A DNA stretch of 64,000 bases from Pseudomonas saxonica (GTDB lineage: Bacteria; Pseudomonadota; Gammaproteobacteria; Pseudomonadales; Pseudomonadaceae), in NCBI RefSeq assembly GCF_007858365.1, contig NZ_VFIO01000001.1:1-64000 (forward strand), given 5' to 3'. The notes beneath the pieces are model-generated. The model saw only the letters and a program-made list of their open reading frames with translations, was not told the origin of the DNA and did no database searches. How positions within the stretch are numbered: position 1 is the stretch's first letter; every line of letters starts with the position of its first letter. The position numbers and the translations under genes were made by a program. Below, piece by piece: positions 11,602 to 19,987 of the stretch.

Positions 11602-12525
11602 ATGACTTCCAAGCTGGAACAACTCAAGCAGTTCACCACCGTGGTCGCAGACACCGGCGACCTCGACGCGATTACCCGCCTCAAACCCGTTGATGCCACC
11701 ACCAATCCTTCGCTGCTGCTCAAAGCTGCCGCGCTGCCCGGTTACGCCGATTTACTGAAAAACGCCATCGAACACGCCAAAGGCGATGTCGGCCTGGCGT
11801 GCGACCTGTTCGCGGTGTCGGTGGGTAGCGGTATCTTGAAAGTCATTCCTGGGCGAATTTCGACGGAAGTCGACGCTCGCCTGTCGTTTGACGAAGCGGC
11901 CCTGCTGCAAAAAGCCAATCAGTTGATCGAGTTATACGACAAGGCTGGAGTTGGTCGTGACCGCGTGCTGATCAAGCTCGCCTCGACCTGGGAAGGTATC
12001 CGTGCGGCTGAGAAGCTGGAAAAAGCCGGGATTCAAACCAACCTGACGCTGCTGTTTTCGTTTGCCCAGGCAGCGGCCTGTGCCGATGCGGGCGTGTTCT
12101 TGATCTCGCCATTTGTGGGCCGCATCTACGACTGGTACAAAAAATCCACCGGCATTGACTACACCGGCTCCGATGATCCGGGCGTGCAATCGGTTACCCG
12201 CATCTACAACTACTACAAAGCCAATGGCTACAGCACCGTGGTCATGGGCGCGAGCTTCCGCAACACCAACCAGATTGAACAATTGGCCGGTTGCGACCGC
12301 TTGACCATCAGCCCCGACCTGCTGGAAAAACTGGCCCAGGAACAAGGCACGCTGGAACGCAAACTGGCCCCTGGCAATGCTGGCGAACCGCGTCTGATCC
12401 TCAGCGAAGAGCAGTTCCGCTGGGAATCGAACGAAGACGCCATGGCCACTGAAAAACTGGCCGAAGGCATCCGCCAGTTCGCCCGTGACCAAGAAAAGCT
12501 GGAAGCATTGCTGTCGGGTAAATAA
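11602..12525 (+). CDS. tal: transaldolase
   Basis: This 307-residue class I transaldolase acts in the non-oxidative pentose phosphate pathway, moving a dihydroxyacetone unit from sedoheptulose-7-phosphate to glyceraldehyde-3-phosphate. The Schiff-base lysine is Lys125 in RVLIKLAST, and [12 protein letters not shown] and [11 protein letters not shown] are the other signature stretches. I chose the ATG at 11602 because it gives the TalB-like start [10 protein letters not shown]; the open frame extends upstream to 11470 but without a credible start. Its last about 155 bases have been copied twice further downstream. Confidence 0.95.
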   Translation: MTSKLEQLKQFTTVVADTGDLDAITRLKPVDATTNPSLLLKAAALPGYADLLKNAIEHAKGDVGLACDLFAVSVGSGILKVIPGRISTEVDARLSFDEAALLQKANQLIELYDKAGVGRDRVLIKLASTWEGIRAAEKLEKAGIQTNLTLLFSFAQAAACADAGVFLISPFVGRIYDWYKKSTGIDYTGSDDPGVQSVTRIYNYYKANGYSTVVMGASFRNTNQIEQLAGCDRLTISPDLLEKLAQEQGTLERKLAPGNAGEPRLILSEEQFRWESNEDAMATEKLAEGIRQFARDQEKLEALLSGK

Positions 12526-12537
12526 CTCGGTGTACGC

Positions 12538-12685
12538 GTAGCAGCTGACGAGCTCTGCGAGGCTGCGATCGGCGGCAAAGCCGTCGTAAAACCATGCCAC
12601 CCGGTTATTCAGGCCCCCCCTGAGCGGCCGGGTTTACGAGGACTGCGTCCTCGAACGCAGCCTCGCAGAGCTCGTCAGCTGCTAC
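12538..12685. repeat. palindromic intergenic repeat, copy in unit 1
   Basis: This is an imperfect palindrome of 148 bp that starts GTAGCAGCTGACGAGCTC and ends with its inverted copy GAGCTCGTCAGCTGCTAC. It belongs to the same family as 9778-9956 and starts 12 bases after the tal stop codon. It may act as a bidirectional terminator between the convergent genes (inference). Confidence 0.85.
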
Positions 12686-12690
12686 GGGTT

Positions 12691-12767
12691 TTAGCGATTC
12701 AATAACGCACGGCAATAACGCTCCACCCCCTCCTCCAACGTCAGCTCCGCGCAGGTGTACACCTGAT
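12691..12767 (-). pseudogene. hldD 3'-end fragment (copy 1)
   Basis: The last codons of hldD, including the stop (TAA on the minus strand at 12691-12693), are repeated here. They lack a 39-bp in-frame internal piece present in the intact gene at about 13465-13505. The fragment runs directly into a second tal fragment. It cannot be expressed as a functional protein. Confidence 0.85.
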
Positions 12768-12886
12768 TGGCCCCTGGCAATGCTGGCGAACCGCGTCTGA
12801 TCCTCAGCGAAGCGCAGTTCCGCTGGGAATCGAACGAAGACGCCATGGCCACTGAAAAGCTGGAAGCGTTGCTGTCGGGTAAATAA
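12768..12886 (+). pseudogene. tal 3'-end fragment (copy 2)
   Basis: This repeats the tal C-terminal coding sequence from [13 protein letters not shown] to the TAA stop. It has a 42-bp in-frame deletion between short GAAAA direct repeats, so ATEKLAEG...EKLEALL becomes ATEKLEALL. There is no start codon or ribosome site, so it is a dead fragment. Confidence 0.88.
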
Positions 12887-12907
12887 CCTCAGCTATCGCG
12901 TCCTCAT

Positions 12908-13006
12908 GTAGCCGCTGCCGAAGGCTGCGATAAGGGCCGAAGGACCTTCGCTTTTAAAAAAAGCAGGGCCGCTACGCACCCCATCGCAGCCTACGGCAGC
13001 GGCTAC
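12908..13006. repeat. palindromic intergenic repeat of a second type
   Basis: GTAGCCGCTGCCGAAGGCTGCGAT pairs with ATCGCAGCCTACGGCAGCGGCTAC across a 99-bp element with inner AAGGACCTTCG pairing. It replaces, in duplicated unit 2, the palindrome found in units 1 and 3, so the units did not arise from one simple copy event. Confidence 0.8.
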
Positions 13007-13009
13007 ACA

Positions 13010-13086
13010 TCAGCGCGCAAGCAATTCACGGCAATAACGCTCCACCCCTTCCTCCAACGTCAGCTCGGCGCAGGTGTACACCTGAT
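13010..13086 (-). pseudogene. hldD 3'-end fragment (copy 2)
   Basis: The minus strand reads [19 protein letters not shown] and ends LLAR-stop. The intact gene reads [19 protein letters not shown] and then LTLEEG, so this copy has the same 13-residue in-frame deletion as copy 1 but a slightly diverged end (LLAR instead of LLNR). It continues into antisense tal sequence and is not a functional gene. Confidence 0.85.
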
Positions 13087-13247
13087 TGGCCCCTGGCAAT
13101 GCTGGCGAACCGCGTCTGATCCTCAGCGAAGCGCAGTTCCGCTGGGAATCGAACGAAGACGCCATGGCCACTGAAAAACTGGCCGAAGGCATCCGCCAGT
13201 TCGCACGTGACCAAGAGAAGCTGGAAGCGTTGCTGTCGGGTAAATAA
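13087..13247 (+). pseudogene. tal 3'-end fragment (copy 3)
   Basis: This near-perfect copy of the last about 160 bases of tal includes the TAA stop, without the 42-bp deletion seen in copy 2. The same palindromic spacer as after the true tal end follows. No start codon is available. Confidence 0.9.
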
Positions 13248-13259
13248 CTCGGTGTACGC

Positions 13260-13407
13260 GTAGCAGCTGACGAGCTCTGCGAGGCTGCGATCGGCGGCAA
13301 AGCCGTCGTAAAACCATGCAACCCGGTTATTCAGGCACCCCCTGAGCGACCGGGTTTACGAGGACTGCGTCCTCGAACGCAGCCTCGCAGAGCTCGTCAG
13401 CTGCTAC
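13260..13407. repeat. palindromic intergenic repeat, copy in unit 3
   Basis: This is almost identical to the 148-bp palindrome at 12538-12685. It lies immediately downstream of the intact hldD stop codon on the minus strand, and so between hldD and the third tal fragment. Confidence 0.85.
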
Positions 13408-13412
13408 GGGTT

Positions 13413-14402
13413 TTAGCGATTCAATAACGCACGGCAATAACGCTCCACCCCCTCCTCCAACGTCAACATGGGCTCGTTGTAACCCGCCTCACGCAAGCGG
13501 GTCAGGTCGGCGCAGGTGTACACCTGATATTTGCTTTTAAGCGCTTGGGGAAACGCAATGTATTGCAGCACACCCTCCAGCAGCGCGGTTTCCAGGGTCA
13601 GCTCAGGCCTGTTCTCAGCCACTCGCACACTGTTGATGGTCGCCAACGCCAACGCATTGAATGAGCGCGCCAATCCTGTCCCCAGATTGAAAATCCCGCT
13701 GGTCTGCGGATTGTCCAGCCAATGCAGATTGACCTTGACCACATCTTCAACCGACACAAAATCGCGCAGATGCCCGCCCGCCGGGTAACCGCCATAGTCT
13801 GCGAACAATTCAACATGCCCGCGCTCGCGGTACTGGTTGAAACAGTGCCAGACCATCGACGCCATACGCCCTTTGTGCTGCTCACGCGGGCCGTACACAT
13901 TGAAGTATCGCAACCCCACTATCTGGCTGCTGGCCGTGGGCAGTATCTGGCGTACCCGTTGGTCAAACAGGAATTTGGAATAGGCGTACACATTGAGTGG
14001 CTGCTCACATTCACGGGCTTCACGAAAGTCGCGACGAGCACCATAAACCGCCGCCGAGGAGGCATACAGCAATGCAACTGATTGCTCCTGACAGGCCTGC
14101 AACAGGTCGCAGCTGTATTGATAGTTGTTGTCCATCATCAGCCGCCCGTCACGCTCGACGGTACTTGAGCAGGCGCCCTGATGCAGCACCGCACGCACAC
14201 CCGCCCATTGCCGGGCGGCAAAACGGGGCAGGAACTCGCGTTTATCAAGGTAATCGGCAATGTCGCAATCGGCGAGATTACGGCACTTGTCACCGTCAGT
14301 CAGATCGTCGACGGCAATGATGTCGCGCTCGCCGCGCAGGTTCAGTGCCTTCACCAGATTGCTGCCGATAAACCCCGCAGCGCCGGTCACGATGATGCTC
14401 AT
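13413..14402 (-). CDS. hldD: ADP-L-glycero-D-manno-heptose 6-epimerase
   Basis: This 329-residue extended short-chain dehydrogenase/epimerase makes the L,D-heptose donor for the lipopolysaccharide inner core. The NAD(P)-binding motif GAAGFIGSN is at residues 7-15, and the YxxxK catalytic pair is Tyr139/Lys143 in [11 protein letters not shown] with a serine pair in YASSAAVYG. It is slightly longer than the E. coli enzyme (310). It converges with tal, and its C-terminal coding sequence has been duplicated twice in the interval between them. An AGGGAGGTGAT-like ribosome site precedes the ATG. Confidence 0.93.
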   Translation of the reverse strand: MSIIVTGAAGFIGSNLVKALNLRGERDIIAVDDLTDGDKCRNLADCDIADYLDKREFLPRFAARQWAGVRAVLHQGACSSTVERDGRLMMDNNYQYSCDLLQACQEQSVALLYASSAAVYGARRDFREARECEQPLNVYAYSKFLFDQRVRQILPTASSQIVGLRYFNVYGPREQHKGRMASMVWHCFNQYRERGHVELFADYGGYPAGGHLRDFVSVEDVVKVNLHWLDNPQTSGIFNLGTGLARSFNALALATINSVRVAENRPELTLETALLEGVLQYIAFPQALKSKYQVYTCADLTRLREAGYNEPMLTLEEGVERYCRALLNR

Positions 14403-14480
14403 CCCTAATCACCTCCCTAAAAGAAGTGACCTTAGACTACGCGGCACTCAGCCGTGGGGATTGACTCGAATCAACTCAAC

Positions 14481-14508
14481 GTGTCGCCGCCTGGAACGAC
14501 GGCGACAC
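14481..14508. terminator. possible terminator hairpin after the permease gene
   Basis: GTGTCGCCG (14481-14489) pairs perfectly with CGGCGACAC (14500-14508) around a 10-base loop. It lies just past the stop of the permease gene on the minus strand. There is no clear T-run, so it is a weak or rho-assisted terminator at best. Confidence 0.4.
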
Positions 14509-14516
14509 GCCACCGA

Positions 14517-15794
14517 TCAAGGGATCAGCGAGTACACAAGCGACGAAATTGCGATCAAGCCGACAAGGGTGACGAACACGTTGGAGAGCAGCCCCGAGTA
14601 CTGACGCATGGCCGGCACACGGCGGATCGCATACATCGGCATCAGGAACAGAATGGCCGCGATCACCGGGCCACCCAGTGTTTCAATCATGCCCAGAATG
14701 CTCGGGTTAAGGGTGGCCACCGCCCAGCACACCACCAGCATGAAGGCAGCGGTCAAGCGGTCGAGGGTCTTGGCCCCAGGCCGTTTACCGGTTTTAAGCA
14801 CCAGACCTTTAAGGCCTTCGCTGGCACCGATGTAGTGCCCCAGAAACGACTTGGCAATGGCCACGAACGCAATCAACGGTGCCGCAAAGGCAATGGTCGG
14901 GTTGTCGAAGTGGTTGGCCAGATAGGACAGGATCGACAGGTTCTGCGCCTTGGCCTCAGCCAATTGCGCAGGCGACAAGGTCAGTACGCAGCTGAACACG
15001 AAGAACAGCACCATGACGACCATCAGCAGATGCGCGCGAGAAAGGATCTGCGAGCTGCGCTGATCGGCGTTCTGGCCATAACGGCGCTTTTGATCGACGG
15101 CGAAGGCGGAAATGATCGGCGAGTGGTTGAAAGAGAACACCATCACCGGAATCGCCAGCCATAAGGTGTGCAACAGGGCCGACGGCGCTGGCAGCGTGTT
15201 GGCAGTGCTCAGAATGCCGCCGTTCCAGTGCGGGATCAAAAACACCGCCAAAAACAGCAACGCCACGATAAACGGGTAGACCATCATGCTCATGGCCTTG
15301 ACGATCGCTTGCTCGCCGCAGCGCACCACGGCCAGCAAACCGAGGATCAGCACCAACGACAGAATGGCCCGGGGCGGTGGCGTGACATGCAACTGGTTGA
15401 GCATAAAGCTGCCCACCGTGTTGGTCAGTGCCACGCTGTAAATCAGCAGGATCGGAAAAATGGCCAGGAAGTACAGCAACGTGATCAGCGCACCGGCCGT
15501 CAATCCAAAATGCTCTTCAACCACATCCGTGATGTCTGAGCCTTCGCGACCCGACAAGACGAAACGGGTCAAGCCACGGTGTGCGTAAAAGGTCATGGGG
15601 AACGCCAGCAGCGCCAGGATCAGCAACGGCCAAAAGCCGCCTATGCCTGCGTTGATGGGCAAGAACAGCGTACCTGCGCCAATGGCCGTACCAAACAGGC
15701 CCAGCATCCAGGTGGTGTCGTGACGGTTCCAGCGACTGAGGGTCGCCGGGGTCTCGTCGAAGCGTTCATCAACGCTATTAGCCTGGTCATTCAT
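14517..15794 (-). CDS. serine/threonine proton symporter (HAAAP family, SdaC-like)
   Basis: This 425-residue inner-membrane protein has about 11 hydrophobic segments. The start of the first segment, WMLGLFGTAIGAGTLFLPINAG, is the signature of the hydroxy/aromatic amino acid permease family, and the overall length and sequence fit SdaC-type serine transporters. It is a single gene; the exact substrate (serine or threonine) cannot be read directly. No deaminase gene is next to it, unlike sdaC-sdaB in E. coli. Confidence 0.8.
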   Translation of the reverse strand: MNDQANSVDERFDETPATLSRWNRHDTTWMLGLFGTAIGAGTLFLPINAGIGGFWPLLILALLAFPMTFYAHRGLTRFVLSGREGSDITDVVEEHFGLTAGALITLLYFLAIFPILLIYSVALTNTVGSFMLNQLHVTPPPRAILSLVLILGLLAVVRCGEQAIVKAMSMMVYPFIVALLFLAVFLIPHWNGGILSTANTLPAPSALLHTLWLAIPVMVFSFNHSPIISAFAVDQKRRYGQNADQRSSQILSRAHLLMVVMVLFFVFSCVLTLSPAQLAEAKAQNLSILSYLANHFDNPTIAFAAPLIAFVAIAKSFLGHYIGASEGLKGLVLKTGKRPGAKTLDRLTAAFMLVVCWAVATLNPSILGMIETLGGPVIAAILFLMPMYAIRRVPAMRQYSGLLSNVFVTLVGLIAISSLVYSLIP

Positions 15795-16021
15795 CCGGTC
15801 GAATCTCCGCTAGCCGGTCGTTACCACGCGGCCGGGGCGAACGGAAAACACCTTACAGACCACGCCCCGGCCATAAGAGGGGCGCGATTGTCCGGGATTA
15901 GGCATAAGAAGCAAAGGGTTAGCTGAGTAATGGTGAAAAATGATGTCACACAACAAAGCAATAGATGTACACCTGTTGATACAATCTACCCATCCACTTT
16001 TCACTGAAAAGGCCTGCCCTG

Positions 16022-16546
16022 ATGCCCTGCTCGCTTCGTTTCACCGCACTGTTCGCACTGCTGTTTTGCGCTGCGGCCCACGCCGAGCAACTGACGATCA
16101 CCTGGCCCGCAGACTGGGAGGTTCAGGCCCTGCCGCCTGCGGCCGACACCAACAACGTGCGTCAGCGGGCGGTCAAGAACGACGCCAATGGCGACCCGTT
16201 AATGGTCATGGAACTGACCCAGACCACGCTAGAACCCGAGCATCAAGTGAATATGGACGCGGTGCTGCTGCAAATGCGCAAGACGCTGCAAAAAAACTTC
16301 GCCAGCGCAGGCTATCAAAGTGCTTGCAACAAGATTCATGACAGCACCCTGGGTGGCCTCAAAGCACTGCAAACCACGTGCAAGATCACTCAGAACGGCA
16401 ACCACGTGATCACCCAGACCCTCGTGGCCGCCACCCAGGGCAATAGCGCTTATGCCCTCTCCTACGCCGGGCCTGCTGAGGGTTACAAGGCCAACGAAGC
16501 AGAGGTCAATGGCATCCGTGCCAGCTTGCAGCTAAGTAAACCCTAG
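16022..16546 (+). CDS. DUF4946 family exported protein
   Basis: This 174-residue protein has a cleavable signal peptide ending AAAHAEQ (about residue 22). The mature part begins LTITWPADWEVQ and contains two cysteines (ACNKIHD and TTCKITQ) that could form a disulfide. I recognise the DUF4946 family; function is unknown and the location is probably periplasmic. Its stop overlaps the stop region of the convergent ridA-like gene by 4 bases. Confidence 0.8.
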   Translation: MPCSLRFTALFALLFCAAAHAEQLTITWPADWEVQALPPAADTNNVRQRAVKNDANGDPLMVMELTQTTLEPEHQVNMDAVLLQMRKTLQKNFASAGYQSACNKIHDSTLGGLKALQTTCKITQNGNHVITQTLVAATQGNSAYALSYAGPAEGYKANEAEVNGIRASLQLSKP

Positions 16547-16923
16547 GCCTTGGCGGCCATGGCGGTCACTTCAACACGCATGCCTTCGACCGCCAGAGCG
16601 GCCACGCCAACGGCGGCACGTACGGGCCACGGCTTTGCAAAGAAGCGGGTGTAAACCTCGTTGAAAGCTGCGCGGTCAGCCATGTCCGTGAGGTAAATGG
16701 TCAGGTGCATCACCCGGTCCATCGAGCTGCCCGCCCGCTCCAGCGCAACTTTAAGCGCCTGTAAGGTGCATTCGCTTTGTTCGGTGATTGTGCCCAGCTC
16801 CAGACTGCCATCGGCACGGGTCGGAATCTGGGTGGACATCAGCACACCGGCAAAACCGGCTACGTCAGATGAGATGGAGTCTGCATCAGGGTCAGGAGTG
16901 AAGGTGATGTCGTGGTTAGCCAT
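16543..16923 (-). CDS. RidA family protein (enamine/imine deaminase-like)
   Basis: This 126-residue protein of the YjgF/YER057c/UK114 (RidA) family has the expected ALERAGSSMDRVMHLTIYLTDM and FAKPWPVRAAVGVAAL stretches. The conserved arginine of the active site is in PVRAAVGV. Most members hydrolyse reactive 2-aminoacrylate-type enamines; subgroup assignment is uncertain. It is a single gene between the DUF4946 gene and the 3' end of the eCIS cluster. Confidence 0.85.
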   Translation of the reverse strand: MANHDITFTPDPDADSISSDVAGFAGVLMSTQIPTRADGSLELGTITEQSECTLQALKVALERAGSSMDRVMHLTIYLTDMADRAAFNEVYTRFFAKPWPVRAAVGVAALAVEGMRVEVTAMAAKA

Positions 16924-17045
16924 GCCATTAGCCTTGGAGTCAGGAAAAAGAGGGCCGCAGTATAACGGGCTGATGCGCTGTCAGCTCAAACCTGTAGCCC
17001 CGTTCACCTTTCATACCGGGTATTGCCAACACTGCAGTTATTGCT

Positions 17046-17663
17046 TCAGCGTTTTTTCTTCTTTGGTGCCTCTTGTTCTTCGGTTGGATCAGGCAAGTGA
17101 GACGCTTCTACCTTGATTACACCTACAGGCCCAAGATCTTTTTCAGGGCCGTTCAACGGCACCCGAATGGTTGCATCGTAAGTCAGGCAAAGTCTGGGGC
17201 GATTACCCAATGCCTGCCAAAAATTACCGAGGCTGTTCAAATGCTCCGAAGGCATCAGGCGCGAGAAAAGACTGCCGCCATCAGGCAATTCCCGGTTGTT
17301 AATCAGCGCACCGGTGATCCAACTGATCACTTTCATTTGCTGACTGTCCGGCCCCTGAGCGGACTCTACCCCATCCGAGGGGTCCCAATAGGTGATGAGG
17401 AAAGAGCAACGAAGATAAACATTAGCGACCTTGTATTTCCCCTCGCCCTTTAAGTATTGACGAGGCTCACCCTCACGCAGCTCCAAGTCTTCGGTCAGCT
17501 GGTAAAGAAACACACTCACGGTCGGTGATGCCACCTGCGTATCGAGTTTCGGAAGATCAAAACGAATTTCGATTTCTCCTTCTAAGTGCGTTTTCAAGGT
17601 AGCTGCCAAAGCACTGTTGAGCTTGATTATTGCGTCCTCTGTATTGTCTTTGGTCGATTTCAT
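17046..17663 (-). CDS. eCIS tube cap/terminator protein (Pvc16/Afp16-like, former DUF4255)
   Basis: This 205-residue protein contains the Pvc16 N-terminal domain, formerly DUF4255: ALAATLKTHLEG, FDLPKLDTQVASPTVSVFLYQLTEDLELRE and VYLRCSFLITYW. Afp16/Pvc16 caps the distal tube and sheath end and sets particle integrity. I start it at ATG 17663, preceded by GGAGGATGTGAG; the longer frame upstream lies over the neighbouring gene's end. The C-terminus is a charged tail (EEQEAPKKKKR). It is last in the eCIS operon, 19 bases after the ATPase gene. Confidence 0.85.
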   Translation of the reverse strand: MKSTKDNTEDAIIKLNSALAATLKTHLEGEIEIRFDLPKLDTQVASPTVSVFLYQLTEDLELREGEPRQYLKGEGKYKVANVYLRCSFLITYWDPSDGVESAQGPDSQQMKVISWITGALINNRELPDGGSLFSRLMPSEHLNSLGNFWQALGNRPRLCLTYDATIRVPLNGPEKDLGPVGVIKVEASHLPDPTEEQEAPKKKKR

Positions 17664-17682
17664 CTCACATCCTCCACGACGC

Positions 17683-19731
17683 TCATGAATAGATTTTTCC
17701 CAACTTGCCCATCTCGCGCTTGAGTGCCTGTTCAAGGTGGCGAAGCTCGACACACCGGGCCTCATCCTCGGCAGCCAGCCACGTTGCCAACAGCGCCACA
17801 TTGCGGATGTTGGAACCAGTTATTTCTACTCGCCGGGCAAGGTCGGCGAAGTCGATGGCATCACTTAATGCAAGACCATGGGGCCAGATGGCCTGCCACA
17901 TCCGTTCGCGCATGCTGGCATCGGGCATGCTGAAACGGGTCATGAAGGTGATGCGCCGATTAAAGGCGGTGTCCAGGTTGGCGCGGTTATTGGTCGACAA
18001 AATGACCAGCCCCGGATGCTGCTCCAAGCGCTGCAACAAGTACGACACTTCAATATTGGCATGGCGGTCATGGGAGTCCTGGGTGGCAGTGCGTTTGCCG
18101 AACAAGGCATCGGCTTCGTCGAAAAATAAAACCCCGCAGTCGCGCTCCGCCAGGTCGAAAATTTTTGCCAGATGCTTTTCCGTTTCACCGATGTACTTGT
18201 TGACCACCGCTGACAGGTCAATCTGTATCAAGTCCACCCCCAACTCGCCCGCCAGCACTTCGGCGGTCATGGTTTTACCGGTGCCCGATTCACCATAAAA
18301 CAATGCGCTGATGCCGGTTGCACGCCCAAGCTTATGGCCAAAGCCCCTGTTCAATACCCCTTCGCGTTGACGGATGGCGCTCAGTATTTCCTTTAGCTGT
18401 AACTGCACTTCGCTGCTGACGATCAAGTCGTCAAACGTGCGCACCGGTTCGATACGGTGCACCAGCGAGCCAAAATCCTGATGGGTGCGCACCTGCAATG
18501 CCCGACGTAAATCGCCATCATTCAGCAAAGCTTCATCGCAGCGCTGGCTCGCATAGAGGCTGGCCTCTTGCAGGGTGATCGCCACGTGCGCATGTTGCAG
18601 TGGATAGCGCTGCGCCAAGCGAGCAATATCGACACTCTCTTCAACCCCCAGCGCCCCAACCTGCTGATAGAAAAGGCGCGTGCCGATATGCACCACGTCG
18701 CTGGGCACCTCCAGCACCACATGGGGCAGGTTGCTCAAGCGCACCACCGGCAAGTGCCGGGCAATGACCATCAACACAGGCCCTGTATGCCGGGCCAGAC
18801 GCGACTCCAGAAACGCCAGCACATGCGGCCGGCTGTCGCGCACGGCTCCTGCTCCGCTCAGCAACAAACCGGCCCCGCGCATGCGCACTTCGCGCAGCGC
18901 CTGGGTGACGAAACCGCAAGCTTGTGTGAGGTCTTCGGGCAGCAGGTTGAGGTCCAGCAACAGTGTTTGCCGATCATTACGCGCCAAAATTTGAGCGACC
19001 AGACCGGCGACACTGGCTTCGGAGGAGGTGCGCAACACCACGCACACCGCCCCCTGCCGGTTAGCGGTCTGACAGCAACGACTCAAGTGCTCGGCGAATG
19101 TGTGTTCAATGAACTGTGAAGATGGCACCACCCAGGATGCGCCTAATTCCAGGGCAAATGGCAACGCCTCATGCCCCAGCAAAAAGTGGAAAACCCCAGG
19201 ATCAAGGGTCAAAGGTGTTTGCAGCGAACCGGCGAACACCGGATCGGTTTTGAACAGCCCGTGTGAAAACAAATTCGCGCCGGGGTGTAGATACAGTTGC
19301 CCATGCGCTTGCTCAATAACATTGCTGCACAGCAACGACAGCGCAAACTCTGCGGTGATGGCCGAACGGTTCTCACCGCGCAGGCAGGCAATCAGCGTGC
19401 TATACCCGGCATCTAGCATGGGTAACAGGCACAACAGCAACACATCACGCTCAAACGGGTTGAGGTCGAAATGCCCCAACAACTGGGCCAACCGGCTGCC
19501 GGGGCGCAGCGTGCCTCGCCAGGGGTACTCTTCCCAGCCGGGAATCTCCTGCTCCCAGCGCGTTACGCCCACTTGAGCCACAAGGTTTTCCAGCAACACG
19601 TGCGCTTGAGGCAGCAACAACTGCGACAGATTGGCCATCGTGTTCTGCTCCAGCAGATCGCGAATACGCCGTTTGAAGCGGGTATCAACGTCTTCGAGCT
19701 GAGCGGTCAAGTCCAGCAAATAATCGGTCAT
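17683..19731 (-). CDS. eCIS AAA+ ATPase (Pvc15/Afp15-like)
   Basis: This 682-residue protein has a C-terminal AAA+ module. Walker A is GESGTGKT (480-487) and Walker B is LFFDEADALF (Asp538-Glu539). A sensor-1 stretch ILSTNNRANLD and an arginine-finger-like NRRITF follow. The N-terminal two thirds is family-specific and includes a second, degenerate nucleotide-binding-like region. Afp15/Pvc15 ATPases are conserved in eCIS loci and are needed for assembly or cargo loading rather than being part of the final needle. I chose ATG 19731 (MTDYLLDLTAQ) because the 42 residues upstream look like repeat-derived sequence. Confidence 0.88.
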   Translation of the reverse strand: MTDYLLDLTAQLEDVDTRFKRRIRDLLEQNTMANLSQLLLPQAHVLLENLVAQVGVTRWEQEIPGWEEYPWRGTLRPGSRLAQLLGHFDLNPFERDVLLLCLLPMLDAGYSTLIACLRGENRSAITAEFALSLLCSNVIEQAHGQLYLHPGANLFSHGLFKTDPVFAGSLQTPLTLDPGVFHFLLGHEALPFALELGASWVVPSSQFIEHTFAEHLSRCCQTANRQGAVCVVLRTSSEASVAGLVAQILARNDRQTLLLDLNLLPEDLTQACGFVTQALREVRMRGAGLLLSGAGAVRDSRPHVLAFLESRLARHTGPVLMVIARHLPVVRLSNLPHVVLEVPSDVVHIGTRLFYQQVGALGVEESVDIARLAQRYPLQHAHVAITLQEASLYASQRCDEALLNDGDLRRALQVRTHQDFGSLVHRIEPVRTFDDLIVSSEVQLQLKEILSAIRQREGVLNRGFGHKLGRATGISALFYGESGTGKTMTAEVLAGELGVDLIQIDLSAVVNKYIGETEKHLAKIFDLAERDCGVLFFDEADALFGKRTATQDSHDRHANIEVSYLLQRLEQHPGLVILSTNNRANLDTAFNRRITFMTRFSMPDASMRERMWQAIWPHGLALSDAIDFADLARRVEITGSNIRNVALLATWLAAEDEARCVELRHLEQALKREMGKLGKIYS

Positions 19732-19805
19732 TGCGTTGAATACCCTCACTGTCGGCTTAAATAGCGTGCAGACACGCGCTTGGTGGCGTGAAAACGACCA
19801 TCCCC

Positions 19806-19943
19806 GTAGCAGCTGACGAGTAATGCGAGGCTGCGTTCGACGATGCAATCGTCGCAAGCTCTCGGGGTGCGAACCTCAAGGCTGAATTATTTTGCGACTG
19901 CTGCGCAGTCGAACGTCGCCTCGCATTACTCGTCAACTGCTAC
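19806..19943. repeat. palindromic intergenic repeat inside the eCIS operon
   Basis: GTAGCAGCTGACGAGTAATGCGAGGC is mirrored by GCCTCGCATTACTCGTCAACTGCTAC, with the family features described at 9778. It occupies the 256-bp gap between the tape-measure and ATPase genes, the longest gap in the 3' half of the cluster. It could reduce or end transcription into the last two genes (inference). Confidence 0.85.
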
Positions 19944-19987
19944 GGGTTTTTCGCTTAGATCCTGGTTGCTGACGACGTCCGAGATGT

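Larger units (their letters stand above)
12368..13520. repeat. threefold tandem duplication of the tal 3' end / spacer / hldD 3' end
   Basis: Three consecutive units each run from the last part of tal through a palindromic spacer into the last part of hldD on the other strand. They are about 12368-12767, 12768-13086 and 13087-13520. Junctions 1-2 and 2-3 are the same: hldD sequence ending CACCTGAT is joined to tal sequence starting TGGCCCCTGGC. Units 1 and 3 share nearly identical spacers, while unit 2 carries a different palindrome. Only the outer copies continue into intact genes (tal on the left, hldD on the right). Confidence 0.9.

Noticed and set aside
13010..13321. 103-residue frame on the minus strand
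   Set aside because: It is a chimera of antisense tal sequence and a copied hldD end, created by the duplication.
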